From Lutjanus erythropterus (taxonomy: Eukaryota; Chordata; Actinopteri; Lutjaniformes; Lutjanidae): 64,000 bases of DNA. The position numbers and the translations under genes were made by a program. This document shows positions 1 to 12,239 of this stretch, in pieces (within the stretch, counting starts at the first letter, position 1; each line of letters starts with the position of its first letter). The notes beneath the pieces were generated by a model, which saw only the letters and a program-made list of their open reading frames with translations, had not been told where the DNA came from and did not search any database. The DNA is taken from NCBI GenBank assembly GCA_020091685.1, contig CM034612.1, positions 28,621,403 through 28,685,402 of the forward strand, in the 5' to 3' direction.

Positions 1-222
1 TAGGAACATGAACATCCTTGCAGCAACTCATTTTAAATATTTTGATATAACTATTTATAGATACAGCTGTCTGTTTAAATAGATGGTTAATGATGATGGT
101 TCAGTGGTTTAAAATACCTCTCTCATTGTCTCTCATATATATATATATCTCAGAGTTCCCAGAGTGGTCCGACATTTTCCCCAATTTAGAGGATTCTTCA
201 CGCTTAGTTCACCACAAATCTT

Positions 223-990
223 ATGGGGAAATATGAACTAAGGAAGAGGAAGACCACAGTAAAACAAATTAGCAAAAAAATCGAGGAAATGATGACAGGA
301 GGAGCTGATGAAGTTGTTGGCACAGGTGAAGCTAATGAGCACATGGCCATGGACACCCTGCAGGCCAGCATTAGCACTATCCATACTGAAGTAAAGACAG
401 GATATACAGACATGAAGAACAAACTAAATGCTTTCCGTGAGACAATCAAACAAGACATGAAGGAAGAGCTTGGGAATTTTAAATAAGAATCCACCAGAAA
501 CTGAGTGAGATTGGGACAGAACTGAAAATTACAGGGGCCAGGTGGGATGAAGCAGAGAAACGTGAGGTTGAAGAGTCGAACATCAATGCAAAAGACGTGC
601 TTCTCCAAACTTTGCAGGAACAAGAATGCATTCAGTCCAAGTTAACAGACTTAGAAGCCCGTTCCCACAGGAACAACTGCATCTGCATCTTTGGAGTCCC
701 CAAAGGGAAGTCCAAGTTTCAGCTCCCTGACATTGATCTTAAAATACAATGCTGCCATAGATCACTTGGACCCAAACCACTACCACAAGCCACTCTGAGA
801 TCCTTGATCGCTTGCTTCCTCGTCTACAGAACCAAGGAACTGGCACCGAACACCGCATGGAGAAAAAAAGAGGTACATCTAATCTACTATCTAATCTATT
901 TTGACCATGATTACCCGGTAGAAATTATGAAAAAAAAGAAGGGAATATGCTCCACTGAGGATGGTGTTAAAAGAAAAGGGACTTAGGTTT
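223..990 (+). pseudogene. L1 ORF1 (RNA-binding coiled-coil protein), degraded
   Basis: The stretch 223-486 encodes a Lys/Glu-rich 87-residue piece starting MGKYELRKRK with helical coiled-coil character. After a stop and frame change, 597 onward continues with LTDLEARSHRNNCICIFGVP, which resembles the end of the coiled coil and the start of the RRM (NNxxIxGVP) in L1 ORF1 proteins. These proteins bind L1 RNA as trimers. The RRM is truncated and out of frame, so the copy is not functional. The family call rests on the LEARSHRNN...GVP signature. Confidence 0.7.
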
Positions 991-1196
991 CAGACACTGG
1001 CTCCTGCAAAACTCTGAATCTTTTATGAAGAAAGACCCACTACATATAACAATGTAAAAGAGGCTACGGAGGACATGCTGAGGAAGGGGATGCTGACAGC
1101 TGATGAAAAATCCACTGAGGGCACAACCTGTCGGCACACCCCGGGAATGCAAAGCTGTGACACCTCGCAAGAAACTGGGAGAGAACTCTAACTTGA

Positions 1197-2200
1197 ACTT
1201 TAAATGTTAATGGACTGCAAATCCCGTCAAAAGGAACAAATTAATAACTAAAATGAAAAGAGAAAAACGACAAATATTTTTTGGGCAGTAGAGGGGTTGC
1301 AATATTAATCACAAATAAAGTAACATTCCAACTCACAGAATAGATAACAGATACAGAGGGACAAAATATTCCAGTAAAAGGATACACTGATCATAAACCA
1401 GTGACAATAAATCTGTACAGACCCCCAGGTAATGACAAAGTATTTATTAAGAAATTATTTAATATAATCATTGAAGACACCTCGGGGGGGTTTATTTGTG
1501 GTGGGGACTGGAATATAAAATTGCATCTGGATACTGAAGTTAAAAACACAACATTGAGGCCTAATACTAGTTTATTAAGTGTCCCATTGTGTAAAAAATA
1601 TATTGAAAAGGAATTTAAGGATTACTTAGAACACAGTGACAATGATAAAGTATCTCCAAGTACTGTATGGGATGCAGCCAAAACAGTAATCAGGGGAAAA
1701 CTCATAATGTGATCTTCGATTAAGAAAAAGGAAAAGCAGAAACAATTTAATGATCTATTAGATAAACTAAAAAAAAAAAATAGAAATTAGACATGTAGAA
1801 CTGAATAACCGACAATTATTAGATCAGATAAATAAGACTAAACAAAATTTAAACAAACTATATGACAGTTTAGAGGAGGTGAAGGCTAAATTTACCAAAC
1901 AAAGATATTATGATAATGGTCCAAGAGCTAAACAATTACTAGCTCAGAGGATAAGAAGGCAACAGGATGAATGATCCATTCACAAAATCCAAGATCCACA
2001 GTCCGATGAACTGTGTCTAGAAGAGATACAACGTTTCTTTGAAAATTACTATAAGGACTTGTACACACAACCAGATAGCGCTGGGTCCTCAAGCATTCAA
2101 AACTTTCTAAGTTTGCTGGCTCTACCATCCATTGGAACAGAACAGAATAAAATAATTACATGTGGAATAACAAAACAAGAATTTGATAATGCCATTTCAC
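1197..2200 (+). pseudogene. L1 ORF2 5' part: endonuclease and linker
   Basis: Translated fragments show the apurinic-endonuclease-like fold of L1 ORF2: an N-terminal LNVNGLQIP block near 1200, a GVAILI block near 1290, and INLYRPPG...FICGGDWNIKL between 1401 and 1540. In intact L1 this domain nicks target DNA. Stops and a small internal loss follow IKLHLDTE; the helical linker (KLKKKNRN-like) and the DLYTQ segment before the reverse transcriptase follow up to the hAT insertion at 2201. It is interrupted and frameshifted, so inactive. Confidence 0.75.
2193..2200. repeat. 8-bp target-site duplication of the hAT element, left copy
   Basis: The octamer CATTTCAC lies directly before the hAT terminus at 2201 and is repeated at 6262-6269 directly after the other terminus. 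Eight base pairs is the standard hAT duplication. Confidence 0.95.
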
Positions 2201-2840
2201 CAGAGGTGGCAAAAATACTCACATTCTTTACTTAAGTAGAAGTACAGATACTTGTGTAAAAAAAGACTCAAGTAAAAGTAGAAGTACTGATTCAACTCCT
2301 TTACTCAAGTAAAAGAAATAAAGTACAGGTTCTGAAATTTGCTTAAGTACAAAAGTAAAAAGTAAAAATGAATTTTTAACCTCAATGATGCCTCTTTTGA
2401 TAACTCGGCAAAATTTAAAAAGTTCTAGGCTTACAAAATAGGATAGTTTTCCTCTTTTGTTAACAACCTGCACAGTGCTGGTACAGAGAAAAGAAAATCA
2501 CTGGACACAGTCTAGTTTTGCTGCAAGCCAAATTTCCGACAGAATAATAAAAAGTGAACTGGACAGAGGTCCTGCATGACCACCTGGATAATTTTTTACA
2601 GTTTTGATACTCTCAATATTGAATACTATACTTGATGTATATTGCATTTAACAGAAATTGTATCATTTTAAACACTTAATATCGAAAAACTGGCAAAGTA
2701 CTGACAACCTTACTTCACTCCAATGTGCAAATCAGTTTTCCATTTCAGCAACAGAACTTGAAACATTATAAACAACATAGAAACGTCAAGTCTAATCAAG
2801 TCTTCTTTCTTTTGTTAGAAATTCACTCATCTCTACAAGA

Positions 2841-4077
2841 CTACCAAAATCTTTTATTGAGCCTCAGCACAAGCTGGTTCTCAAAGTTCTTTGAATCAAG
2901 CCGTGCCCTTTTGGGTCTGAAAATCAGTCCTGCAGTGCTAAAAAGCCTCTCGCAGGCAGCTGAGGCAGGTAGGGGTGTGTTGAGCTTCAGTGACAAATTG
3001 CACACTGCTGGGAAAGATTTCAGGACATCCATGGTATCAGCTGGGCAGGCCAGGTAGGACTCTAGCTGCTTGGAGTTCTCCTGAGCACTGTCCTCCTTGA
3101 TGGCGGAAAAGAAGTCCTCCTCCTCTGAAGAATGAGAAGTGTCACTTGGATGCACCACAGGTTGCTCCTTCAGATGACTTTTGATGAAGTCAAGGCCTGT
3201 GGAATACAAAACCAAAGAAGGACTTTATGATTTCCCCATAAACATCAGCTTTGTAATACCTAGATTAAAAGAATAGCCCATGGAATTAGATTACAATATT
3301 TGACAATACTTATACAATAAGGGTACATACAAATCATATACTTAAGTAATACAGGGTGTATAATAAATTCCTGCTGCTCACCATTAAGAAATGATCGCAT
3401 CACTATACTTTTATGTGACTAGCTCTCATGATCATCAGCTAAGAAATGTTAATTGACAGTTGCTTCATACATTATATGCTATCAATTAGCTGCATTACAG
3501 TTGCATAAATGTTTATTTCAGACATGTATTTGCTCAGCCTCAGTGCCTCTTCTCATAGAAATATGAAGCTATATTTTTTATCAGATTGGTTGTCAGATGC
3601 AAGTATTTACATAGAACAAAAATCTATAAATACAGTTACATAAATAAACTTTTATGTAACTGGAATCCAGCTAACTTGTTGCACATCAACTGATGTATGA
3701 ATAAACTGATTTCAATTAATGATCTACTAAGTGTACCAAGTTTTAGGATGTCATTGTCACTTGTCCAACATGTCTGAAACGCCTTTCAAATCCTGCTTGA
3801 AGAGCATCTACCAAAGGCCCACAGAACTTGGAGGAAAGTCGAAGGTGCTGGAGCTTAGTCTTGAGTAGTGTTATTGTGGGTACCAGCCATCCCATCTGCA
3901 CACTGGCCTGTCCCTGAAGAATACCAACCGCCTTTGCAAATGGGCTCATCGTCTTCACATATTCTGCGAGAAAAGCAATCTCAGCAGGAGTGAACCTGTC
4001 AAATGACAAAATTCAAAACAACACATCAGCGGCTACAAAAAGTCAAACATGTAACACATGACTAATTTCTGTATTTG

Positions 4078-4124
<47 letters not shown>

Positions 4125-5860
4125 TTTTACATAAATATATCTAAAAAGTGGAATATGTATTAATAAATAATATTATATATTACAGTCACTAGGTTATGAA
4201 AATTAAGTGGTATGGTACTTAGATGGGAATTTTTAGAGTACTGCACACAGCTGTAATGGCTCCTTCTCCTTGTTCTCTCATGATCCTTACAATCCTCTCC
4301 ACAGCCAGGAAGAGAGAATTCCACCTCGTCTCATTTGGCCTCAAGAGCTGGAGTTTGCATTTTTCTTCAATTATCTCTGCAGCTGCAGTGGATCTACCGC
4401 TTTTGTTCCATAGACTCCAGCACTTTGAAAATGCTGAACGAGAGAGTCTCTTGTAGATGGTGTTGGCATTTGCTTCTGAAGCATCAACTGTTGACACCAG
4501 GTTCAGAAGGTGGCAGGCACAGCAGTGATGCTTTGGCAGTTGGTATTCCAGGTCATCATCTTCATCCAACATGGTTCCAGCTTCAACAAACTCAAGATCC
4601 ACAACGTTTTCCCCCTCTTCCTCTTCTTCGCTGTTCTCTCTTTCTGCTGTTTCACTCAGCCTTGCCCCCTCAAGTGGTTCTTCATTATTATTTTCATCCA
4701 GCTCTCCATAGACTCGAAAAGCTTAATAAAATTAGAGCCATTATCAGTAGTTGTGCGCACAATCTTGTCACGGATGTTGTACTCTGTGTGTATGTCCTTA
4801 AGGGCACCAGCAAGTGCAGAAAAAGTATGTGATCCTTTAAGCTGTTTGCATGCTAGGGCAGCAGAGCATCTCTCCATTGTTTCAGGCTCTATCCAGTGTG
4901 CTGTGACACCAATGAAACTTCGTCTGTGTGCAGTCCAGCAATCGGTAGTGGTAGCAATGAACTCAACCTCACTCATGGCAGCCTTCAGATTATTCTTCAT
5001 TTCCAGTGTTGCTTTCTCAACTTTGGTTTTCATGGTACCTCGGGACATTACAACCACATCTGGTCGTAGGTGATGCACTAGAGTTTTAAACCCCTGCTGT
5101 TGGACAATATTGAGAGGGTGCAGACCTTGAACAACAAAGTTTATAATGGCATCATCCACACTTTTTTGTGACACTCTTTTGGTTTCCCACAGTTTAAGTT
5201 GTTTGGATGGGCCTTCATCTGAGGTTGATTTCCTCTTCAAAGTAGGTGAAGTGAGGTCTTATACCTCTCCAGGTGATTTACGTGCTTTCTCTAGGAGTGA
5301 CATATACACAAAGAGAAGAGAAAAGTAGTTCAGTGGACAGAATTACAACTGTTATATAAATGTTTTCTTCGGGAGGAGTTGCCATAGATGACTACTAGCA
5401 CACAGGGGACGTTAGCCTTCAGGGCTTTCAGCCTTTTCTGCCAGAAAACGTATTTATTTTAACCCAAACCACCATTTCACCCTAAACCTTCCCAAGAGGG
5501 GCTTTCAGGCAGACAGCCCTGCAGAGAAACATCTCCCAACAGTGGCACGATGGCAATGAATTGAGGGTTATCTGGGGTTTTTTTAGACGAGAGCTAGCTA
5601 GTGTTAGCTCAGGCCTGCATGCTGCTAATGCTATCAAAACAACGTGTTCCCATAGCATTGCTAATGTTGTTAACTGACCTACAGAACATGCTAAATTAGC
5701 TAATGATAACAACTGAAAACACACTTTTACCTGTATGTGTTTTTTCAGATTTGACGGAGAATTCTTGAACGCCAGAAGCTTGTGGTTTTTAGGTTGGCAC
5801 AAGACACAACGCATTCGCCATGAATCATTCTTGGAGCCGACAACATCAAAGAGTTCTCTT
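2841..5860 (-). pseudogene. hAT transposase (BED finger, RNase-H-like core, hATC)
   Basis: Minus-strand exons in order: about 5731-5860 has the first half of a BED zinc finger (CVLCQPKN...SNLKKHIQ) and a donor at 5730; 5290 downward supplies the second His (RKHVNHLERY); 5240-4656 holds the catalytic core with TTTDCWTA (first Asp) and TTDNGSNF (second Asp); 4728-4219 has the CxxH block LPKHHCCACHLL and the RPNETRWNS block; about 3995-3753 is helical; 3196-2841 is the hATC dimerisation region with ACERLFSTAGLI, ending in a normal stop. Family members cut and paste DNA at 8-bp target sites. Two frame breaks are visible: one near 5250-5262 and a one-base shift near 4720, after NFIKLF, where another frame continues as VYGELDENNNEE. 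The gene therefore looks dead, though only lightly damaged. Confidence 0.85.
4081..4122. repeat. (CA)n microsatellite
   Basis: Twenty-one uninterrupted CA units lie in an intron of the hAT transposase. Confidence 0.97.
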
Positions 5861-6269
5861 AAATAAGACCACGGATGGGGAATGTTTTACTCCTCCGAAT
5901 CTCTTCTGTCATCGTCAGCAATGTTTCCTGCTTCACTTTCTTCGTCCATGACGCTCCTGGTGTTTTTCTCTGTCACAAACTGTACACTCACTCAACTCGC
6001 CTCGCCTTCTCTCCGCGGTTGATTTTCCCTCTCTGTGTTGTTACATCTTTTACGTCATGTCGTCATCCGCAGAGGTTGAAACAAGTAACGAGCCAGTTTT
6101 GAGAATGTAAGGAGTACAAAGTACAGATATTTGTGTTGAAATGTAGGGAGTAAAAGTAAAAAGTAGTCAGAAAAATAAATACTCAAATAAAGTACAGGTA
6201 CCTGAAAAATCTACTTAAGTACAGTAACAAAGTATTTGTACTTCATTACTTCCCATCTCTGCATTTCAC

Positions 6270-7111
6270 TACTCAAACAAAATACCAGGTGCAGATGGAT
6301 ATACCTGTTTTATACCTGGAGTGGTATAAAACATTCAGGGAAATATTATCACCAATATTATTGAAGTGCTTCAATCTTATACTTAAAGGGGAAGTATCTT
6401 GGACACAAGCAATAATTTCTGTAATTCCAAAGATGGGTAAAGAGAAATTTGAGTGCAGTTCATATAGACCAATATCCATTCTAAATTTAGACTACAGACT
6501 GTTTGCTTCATTAATTGCAAAAAGATTAGATAACATAATTCCAGACATAATAGATGAAGATCAAACAGGTTTTTTCAAGAACAGACAGACACAAAATAAC
6601 ATAAGATGGGTTCTACACTTAATGGGCCATATGAGTAAAAATAAAGATAAATCTATTGTTCTCAGCCTTGATGCCAAAAAGGTGTTCGATTCTGTTAACT
6701 GGGAGTACTTATATTTAACACTGCAACAATTTGTGTGGTGCTCCTATAGCTCGGTTTGTAGAGCATGCGCACAAGGTGTTGAGGCTATTAGTCCTCTGCA
6801 GCGGCTGCTGGTTCAATTCCCACCTGCAGCCCATTTGCTGCATGTCATCCCCTCTCTCTCTCTATCCCCCCTCCTGTCATATCTTCAGCTGTCCTACCTC
6901 AATTAAGGCAAAAAGCCACAAAAATAATCTTTAAAAAAAATAGAAAACATTGCAACATTGGCTTTAATAGTTCAGTAATTCTATTATTAAAAAGGTTAGG
7001 ATTAGGATTAAAGAGGTGGAATTTAAGATCTGCCTTTATACAGATGACATATTGATAACTCCCAGTCTGATTTGAGTTTACTTAAATTGATGTACTGTTT
7101 GAAAGCATTTG
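6270..7111 (+). pseudogene. L1 ORF2 reverse transcriptase fragments
   Basis: Directly after the hAT the L1 frame resumes with NKIPGADGYT, then SYRPISILNLDYRLFASLIA, DEDQTGFFKNRQTQNNIRW and VLSLDAKKVFDSVNWEYL. These are reverse transcriptase blocks of L1 type, and SLDAKKVFD carries the first catalytic Asp (usual form SLDAEKAFD). A SINE interrupts the frame at 6734. Beyond it, near 7030, comes FKICLYTDDILIT, matching the YADD palm box with Ala replaced by Thr. The frame is broken at the SINE and by a missing segment, so the copy is inactive. Confidence 0.85.
6734..6949 (+). mobile_element. tRNA-derived SINE inserted in the L1
   Basis: The head reads CTATAGCTCGGTTTGTAGAGC, a pol III A-box-like tRNA segment, followed by GGTTCAATTCCC, a B-box. 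A body with CTGCAGCGGCTGCTGGTTC and a tail GGCAAAAAGCCACAAAAATAA follow. A second copy lies at 49320-49510. Imperfect flanking repeats (TGCAACAATTTG at 6722-6733 and TGCAACATTGG at 6951-6961) look like a target duplication. It is a retroposon and not a tRNA gene. Confidence 0.8.
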
Positions 7112-7119
7112 GTTGTAAC

Positions 7120-8061
7120 CAGTGTTGGGCACGTTACTTTAAAAAAGTAATTAGTTATAGTTACTCACTACTTCTTCCAAAAAGTAACTGAGTTAGTAAC
7201 TGAATTACTCTATAGTAAAAGTAACTAGTTACCAGGGAAAGTAACTATTTCCGTTACTTTAAAAAGAAGTTGTTGTATGTCAAAGAATTTGAAATTTTCT
7301 GAGCAGTATTCGAGTCAGTTGAATAGAGAAGAACAGACAGGTAGTTGTGTTATAGAACCTTGTAATATTTATTGCACCTCACCAGCAACAGATTTATCCT
7401 ACACTTGAAGTGCAACAAAAATAAACAGTAAACAATATAATAAAATAACAATCAGCAGTAAACAATATAAAGTGAGTTTAATAAATTAAATCTAACTCTC
7501 ACAACCGGTTTGTGTGTGAAAACACTGGCTCTGATTGGCTTACCATGACACATGACTCTAACCCTCAGCCAATCACAATCACTTCTATCGCATCTATCCA
7601 GGGGGTGCATTCAGGTAGCCTCGTCCCCCTCCTCCTCCTGTCAGCCTCAAAGCGTCTGCCGTCCTCAAGATGGAAGCAGCATTCTTGCTGGCTGACAGTG
7701 GGGGATGGGAACGAGGCTAGCATTCAGGTGTAGCAAACACAGAAACGTTAGCAAGCTTTGGAAAGCATTGTCTAATTGAATGAGCAGGGACAAACAGCCT
7801 GGAGTCATAAGAAGTACGTGCGCTATTCTCGAACCTGAACGCACCCCAAGTCTTGGATGACAAATAAACAGAGCAGAGTAGACTCGCTACGGCTGGTAGT
7901 TTCTTCAATTTATTCAGAGTAAGTAACGCACCGCTTTTGACCGTCAGTAACGGTAAGGCCTTGTAACGGCGGAAAAAATAATTCGTTAGATTACCCCGTT
8001 AGTGAAAAAATAACGCCATTACGTAACGGCGTTATTTATAACGGCGTTATTCCCAACACTG
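7120..8061. mobile_element. Non-autonomous hAT element
   Basis: It is 942 bp. The left end is CAGTGTTGGGCACGTTACTT and the right end reads CAGTGTTGGGAATAACGCCG on the minus strand. The flanks carry the perfect 8-bp duplication GTTGTAAC (7112-7119 and 8062-8069). Subterminal regions are dense in AGTAAC and GTAACGG motifs. I see no transposase inside. The element at 63104-63953 has the same two ends in the opposite orientation and carries a BED-finger ORF, so that family is the likely source of transposase. Confidence 0.93.
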
Positions 8062-9709
8062 GTTGTAACTCAGAATATAAATTAAATACCCACAAAACAC
8101 AAATCATCTCATATAATTATAGAAATACAAATATAATACAATACATATACATATTTATATTTGTATAACATATACAAATATAATATAATTTTTAAAACTT
8201 TAACTGGGATGATGACACTATTAAGTATTTGGGGATCAAAATTCCAAAGGATTAAATTTAATATTTACACTACACATTACTTGCCACTCACTAAAGAAAT
8301 AAAAGCAGATTTGAACAGATGGACCTTATTACCATTGGACTTGGAATCAAATAGACATCATTAAGATGGATATTTTACCACAATTACTTTTCTCTTTCAA
8401 TCAATACCCATAGAAATATCATCTAAACAATTTATTGAGTGGAAAAGAATGTTCTCTGGATTCATATGGCGGGGCCTAAAACCTAGGATTACGTATAGCA
8501 CATTGCAACTGCCCAAAGAGGGGGGGACTATCTCTGCTGAATATGGAGAACGATTATAAATCAGCACAATTAAGATACTTGATTTATTGGTGTAACCCAT
8601 ATTACAGTGCTAAATGGAAAAAAAATGATTTAATTCAATTGGAAATACCACTTCAGACATTATTTGGTGATATAAGTCTATATTTATTGCAAACAGAAAG
8701 TCTAAATCGCTGGACAAAAACACCCTTAAACATTTGGTTTAATGAATGTCATAAATTAAGACTGGAAAATCAAATTAAATTGTTACAATGGGTGGCACAA
8801 TATAAAGGATTTAAACCTGCCAAAATGGATGGACAATATAAATACTGGTCCTTTAATCCTCCCCTGTCAGAAATGAGACAGTATGTTGTTATACCTTTAG
8901 ATAGCTCCCAAAAACTTAAAGATAAATGTTATTTAGAAAAACAAGACTTCTACAGGTACCTTCAGGTTAGAGCCCACTTTAATAGTAATATGAAAACAAC
9001 AGAAGAATGCAACACAGACTTAATTAACATCTTGATTGATGCGTACAAATCTAAACTTGTCAAATCGCTATAATCTATTCATGTTTACAGTCACACAATG
9101 GGAGATCCACACATGTTAAAGCTAAATGGGAGAAAGAAGCTAAAATAACCATCTCAGAAGAGGATTGGCTGATCATTTGTAAAACCCAATTGAATACTTA
9201 TAGTTCAGGTCTTTGGAGGGAATTTACATATGATTAAATTTTTCATCACTCCAAAAATAAAACAATTTCAGAAAGATCAGCCAAGATGTGGAGAATGCTG
9301 GAGGGAGTGTGGAAACCTCCAGGCAGTTCATTTCCACATCTTCTGGGACTGTTCAAAATTCCGACTTTACTGGGGGAAATAGTAAGAATGACTAATTCAA
9401 TAATGAGTTTTGAAATTAGACATGATTTCTGTATAATATATCTTGGGAATATCACTACCATACTCAGCTCTAGTGAGTATCTGTGAGTATCTGATTAAAA
9501 TAATGTTGGCAGCCAGTAAAGCTATAACAAGGATGTGGTTAACTAAAGACCCCCCAACAAAAGAGGCATGGATTGGTATTGGAAAAAATATATATAACAT
9601 GGAAAAGCTAACTTTCTCACTGAATCTATGTATGGACAAATTTACTAATTACTGGAGTAAGTGGACACAAGCTAAAGTTAGTAACTTTCAATGTAGGATT
9701 TTGGAGTAA
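8062..9709 (+). pseudogene. L1 ORF2 C-terminal region
   Basis: After the small hAT the L1 resumes: YLGIKIPK near 8220, an open stretch of 176 codons (8543-9073) containing YLIYWCNPYYSAKW and LLQWVAQYKGF, then a block near 9170-9480 with CWRECGNLQAVHFHIFWDC in another frame. The last matches the C-terminal Cys/His knuckle of L1 ORF2. Stops and frame changes separate the blocks. The end of the L1 is placed loosely between 9710 and 9860. Confidence 0.8.
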
Positions 9710-9860
9710 AACAGTCCCCTCTAATGTGTATCGTAGATAATAACAAACAAACAGACTTTGGACCTACGCATGCTTTGGAATTTTATGGAAATGCACTTTC
9801 AGTGCTCATTGTGTGGTCATACAAACAGATTTATTTTAATAAATCTTAATGACATTTGAA

Positions 9861-12020
9861 TTTTGTGCCAAACTCAAACTTTTATGAACTTTCTGCTGAC
9901 CTTTAGTTGAGATAATTTACTATTCTTCCTTAGATAAATATATAGTAAAAGTTAAAGTTAGACAAACTCAAAATTTGTTTTTCAAAATTTGGTAACAGTT
10001 AACTGTGAACCTGATTTGTTACTATTTTGTTGCCTTAAAATTAAATGGTTTACGCTATAATTTTTTAGATAGAACATTTTGGGGTATCTAAATTCAAATT
10101 TTTCTGAAGAAGAAAAGTAAACTATCTCAACAAAAGATCAGTAGTTGGTAAAACTTTTTCAAAACTGAATAATTACATTTTAGATGTGAAAGAATTTCCT
10201 CAGTGTTGGTCAACCCAGAGGTGAAGGACTTATTCTTACCCATCAACACTGTTGCAGCCCTTGGCATCAATAATGAATGCAGAGAGTCACCAAACGGGTG
10301 CAGTCATTTTAATTGGCATCTCTTCAAGCACTGTGAAACTACAAGTAAATAAAAAAACAAAGGTATAAACACAAATGTCAGTGTTTCACATAACACCAGT
10401 ATAAACTAATTCTTACATTTTACAGTGTAATATTTACACTCACATGTGCATACACATCCTATTGACTGGTTCAGTCAACTCAAAAAATACCCATACACAG
10501 GTATACAAATGAAAGAGAATAATTAAATGCTCCGTGAATTAACACAAAAGTTTCCTGACATCAGAGAATAATACTACATGCAAAAAATAGCAATAGCATT
10601 TTATAACAACAACGATATATTTACAGTCCATAGTTTGAGCGTACGTACTTCGCTCCGTTTACCAAGGGTGCAAAACTCCTCAAACCCTGGCTAGCTCCTT
10701 CTCTAATGAGTGCATTACTCTTTACAATGCTCCTTAGTCAAACCAAACTCGGCAGTGATGCACTGAACAAGGTAAAACAAGCATTCAGAGAACAATGTGT
10801 ATTAAAGTCAAATTATGTGTAAACAAAACCATTATAGTGACCGACTGCAAACTTTAACATACTGTGCTGATCCGTGCAGAGACTCCTGTGAGGTGAGTGA
10901 GAAAACCCGCCTGGAGTGTTACTTTCAGTTTCTATGCGGGCTGTCTTTTTTTATATACGTTCTGGGGCATGCAGCCTCGACCCCATCACATGAACAGTTT
11001 AGCTGCCACTTACAAACACTGTTTATGTTTTTACATAATGCTTTTGTGTAACCCTAATGTTGGGACCAGTTAATGCTTGGATTGGTATTAAAAAGGTCTT
11101 AAAAAGTCAAAGCTAAATTTAGTTTGCAGATTCCTGCAGATTCCGTTTCACTCCCTTTGGTATATTTCACAGATTTTTGAAAAGGCCCATATTACACTGA
11201 TGTTTGACTCGTGAGTGTTGTTCAGAGTATTGCCCTGTTGACAGATGGAGTTGAGGGATGGCTGTGTCCATTTAACTGTGTTGTAATTTCTTGGCTCCAC
11301 AGCGGATTGTCAGGATTTTTTTGAGCATAGACAATAAACCCTGTCAATTTTGGTGATTTTATGACTTTTCCTTTAACATCACCACAAAACACAATTTTGT
11401 CTTGTACACAATAGCTCAAAATCTGTGGGGCAGATATTTAACTCTATTAATTTTTATTATTTGATGACCAAAATGTCAGCTTTATACAAAGGTATCATAA
11501 AATGTAATAAGTTGATTGCTATTATATTTTACTGAAAAATATTGTGCATGATTTACTTGAAAACATTAAGGCAACTATTTGCATGAAATTATTATGTAGA
11601 TCAAGCAAGTCTTGTCTTTGTATGAAGTACTTAATTTTTTTAATGTAAAAAATACATTTTCCAATTTAAGTCAGCATAATTTTGCAAGCAAAGTGAACTT
11701 AATTTTATGTTGAGTTTACTATAAGAGTGTTATACATAAATTAAGTTTTTGCCCTTCCTGCACTAATGTTTAATCTATACTGACAGCAGGAGGACTGCAC
11801 TACTGTCACCATAGAGGAGCTAGCAAAGCTGACTCCTTCCTTGTGTCCCCAACCATTACATTTTGACCTGACGTGATGAGGTCACGTTAGAACAGGGTAA
11901 TGAATTAAATTCACACATTTTGAACACCTTGTTTGGTATATTTTCTTACAGGAACCTTATTATGTGCTTTTCAATATTTAAATCAAATGTTCAGATGGTC
12001 CATGCATTGAAATGGTCTAT
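9861..12020. other. AT-rich intergenic stretch, nothing assigned
   Basis: I see no convincing gene or complete mobile element. An open stretch preceded by TTTTAG at about 10182-10345 has no recognisable similarity and is listed among the rejected items. Confidence 0.5.
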
Positions 12021-12023
12021 TTA

Positions 12024-12070
12024 CTCTCTCTCTCTCTCCCTCTCTCTGTGTGTGTGTGTGTGTGTGTGTG
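12024..12070. repeat. (CT)n(TG)n compound microsatellite
   Basis: CT units switch to a TG run over about 47 bases. Confidence 0.95.
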
Positions 12071-12082
12071 GAGTCACAATTT

Positions 12083-12181
12083 TCAAGGAGCAGTAAGTAA
12101 TTCTGGAGGAAGACATTTGATTGTTAAGTCTCATTCCGTGGTCATCAAATACGGATACTTTGGGTTGATGGCTTGAGCTGA
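12083..12181 (+). repeat. Dispersed repeat, copy 1
   Basis: The segment around AAGGAGCAGTAAGTAATTCT and TCTCATTCCGTGG matches the reverse complement of 37990-38111 over about 100 bases, with roughly three quarters of positions alike by eye. The other copy starts TTAAAGGTGCAGTAA, a start typical of fish MITEs. This copy is truncated. Confidence 0.6.
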
Positions 12182-12239
12182 AACAAGAGGCCCAAGAAAC
12201 CAAGACAACTCCACACCTTCACACTCCAGTGACTCAAAC

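Larger units (their letters stand above)
2201..6261 (-). mobile_element. hAT (Ac-like) DNA transposon inserted in the L1
   Basis: The element is 4061 bp. It begins CAGAGGTGG and its other end reads CAGAGATGG on the minus strand; both subterminal regions are rich in ACTTAAGTA/AAGTACA motifs. It is bordered by the perfect 8-bp duplication CATTTCAC. Inside lies a multi-exon transposase on the minus strand, so this is a formerly autonomous element rather than a MITE. A (CA) microsatellite sits at 4081-4122. Its position inside L1 ORF2 shows it is younger than the L1. Confidence 0.93.
150..9860 (+). mobile_element. L1-type LINE, fragmented by three later insertions
   Basis: A single L1-like retrotransposon can be followed in order on the plus strand: ORF1 remains (223-990), the ORF2 endonuclease (about 1197-1712), the linker and start of reverse transcriptase (to 2200), more reverse transcriptase (6270-6733), the palm motif region (6950-7111) and the ORF2 C-terminus with the zinc-knuckle region (8062-9709). 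The pieces are separated by a hAT element, a SINE and a small hAT. Removing the two hATs with one copy of each 8-bp duplication makes the LINE continuous. Many stops and frameshifts show it is dead. Outer boundaries are approximate because no clear poly(A) tail or target duplication is visible. Confidence 0.85.

Noticed and set aside
6734..6810. tRNA-like A and B boxes, also at 49320-49400
   Set aside because: Both are followed by the same unrelated body and A-rich tail and are flanked by target duplications, so they are SINE heads, not tRNA genes.
10201..10251. Miniature pair of ends CAGTGTTGGT and ATCAACACTG 51 bases apart
   Set aside because: Too short for a hAT element, without subterminal repeats or flanking duplication; probably coincidence.
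10182..10345. Open stretch after TTTTAG reading SVLVNPEVKDLFLP and onward to a stop
   Set aside because: No recognisable family, no linked exons and no donor; it may be chance.
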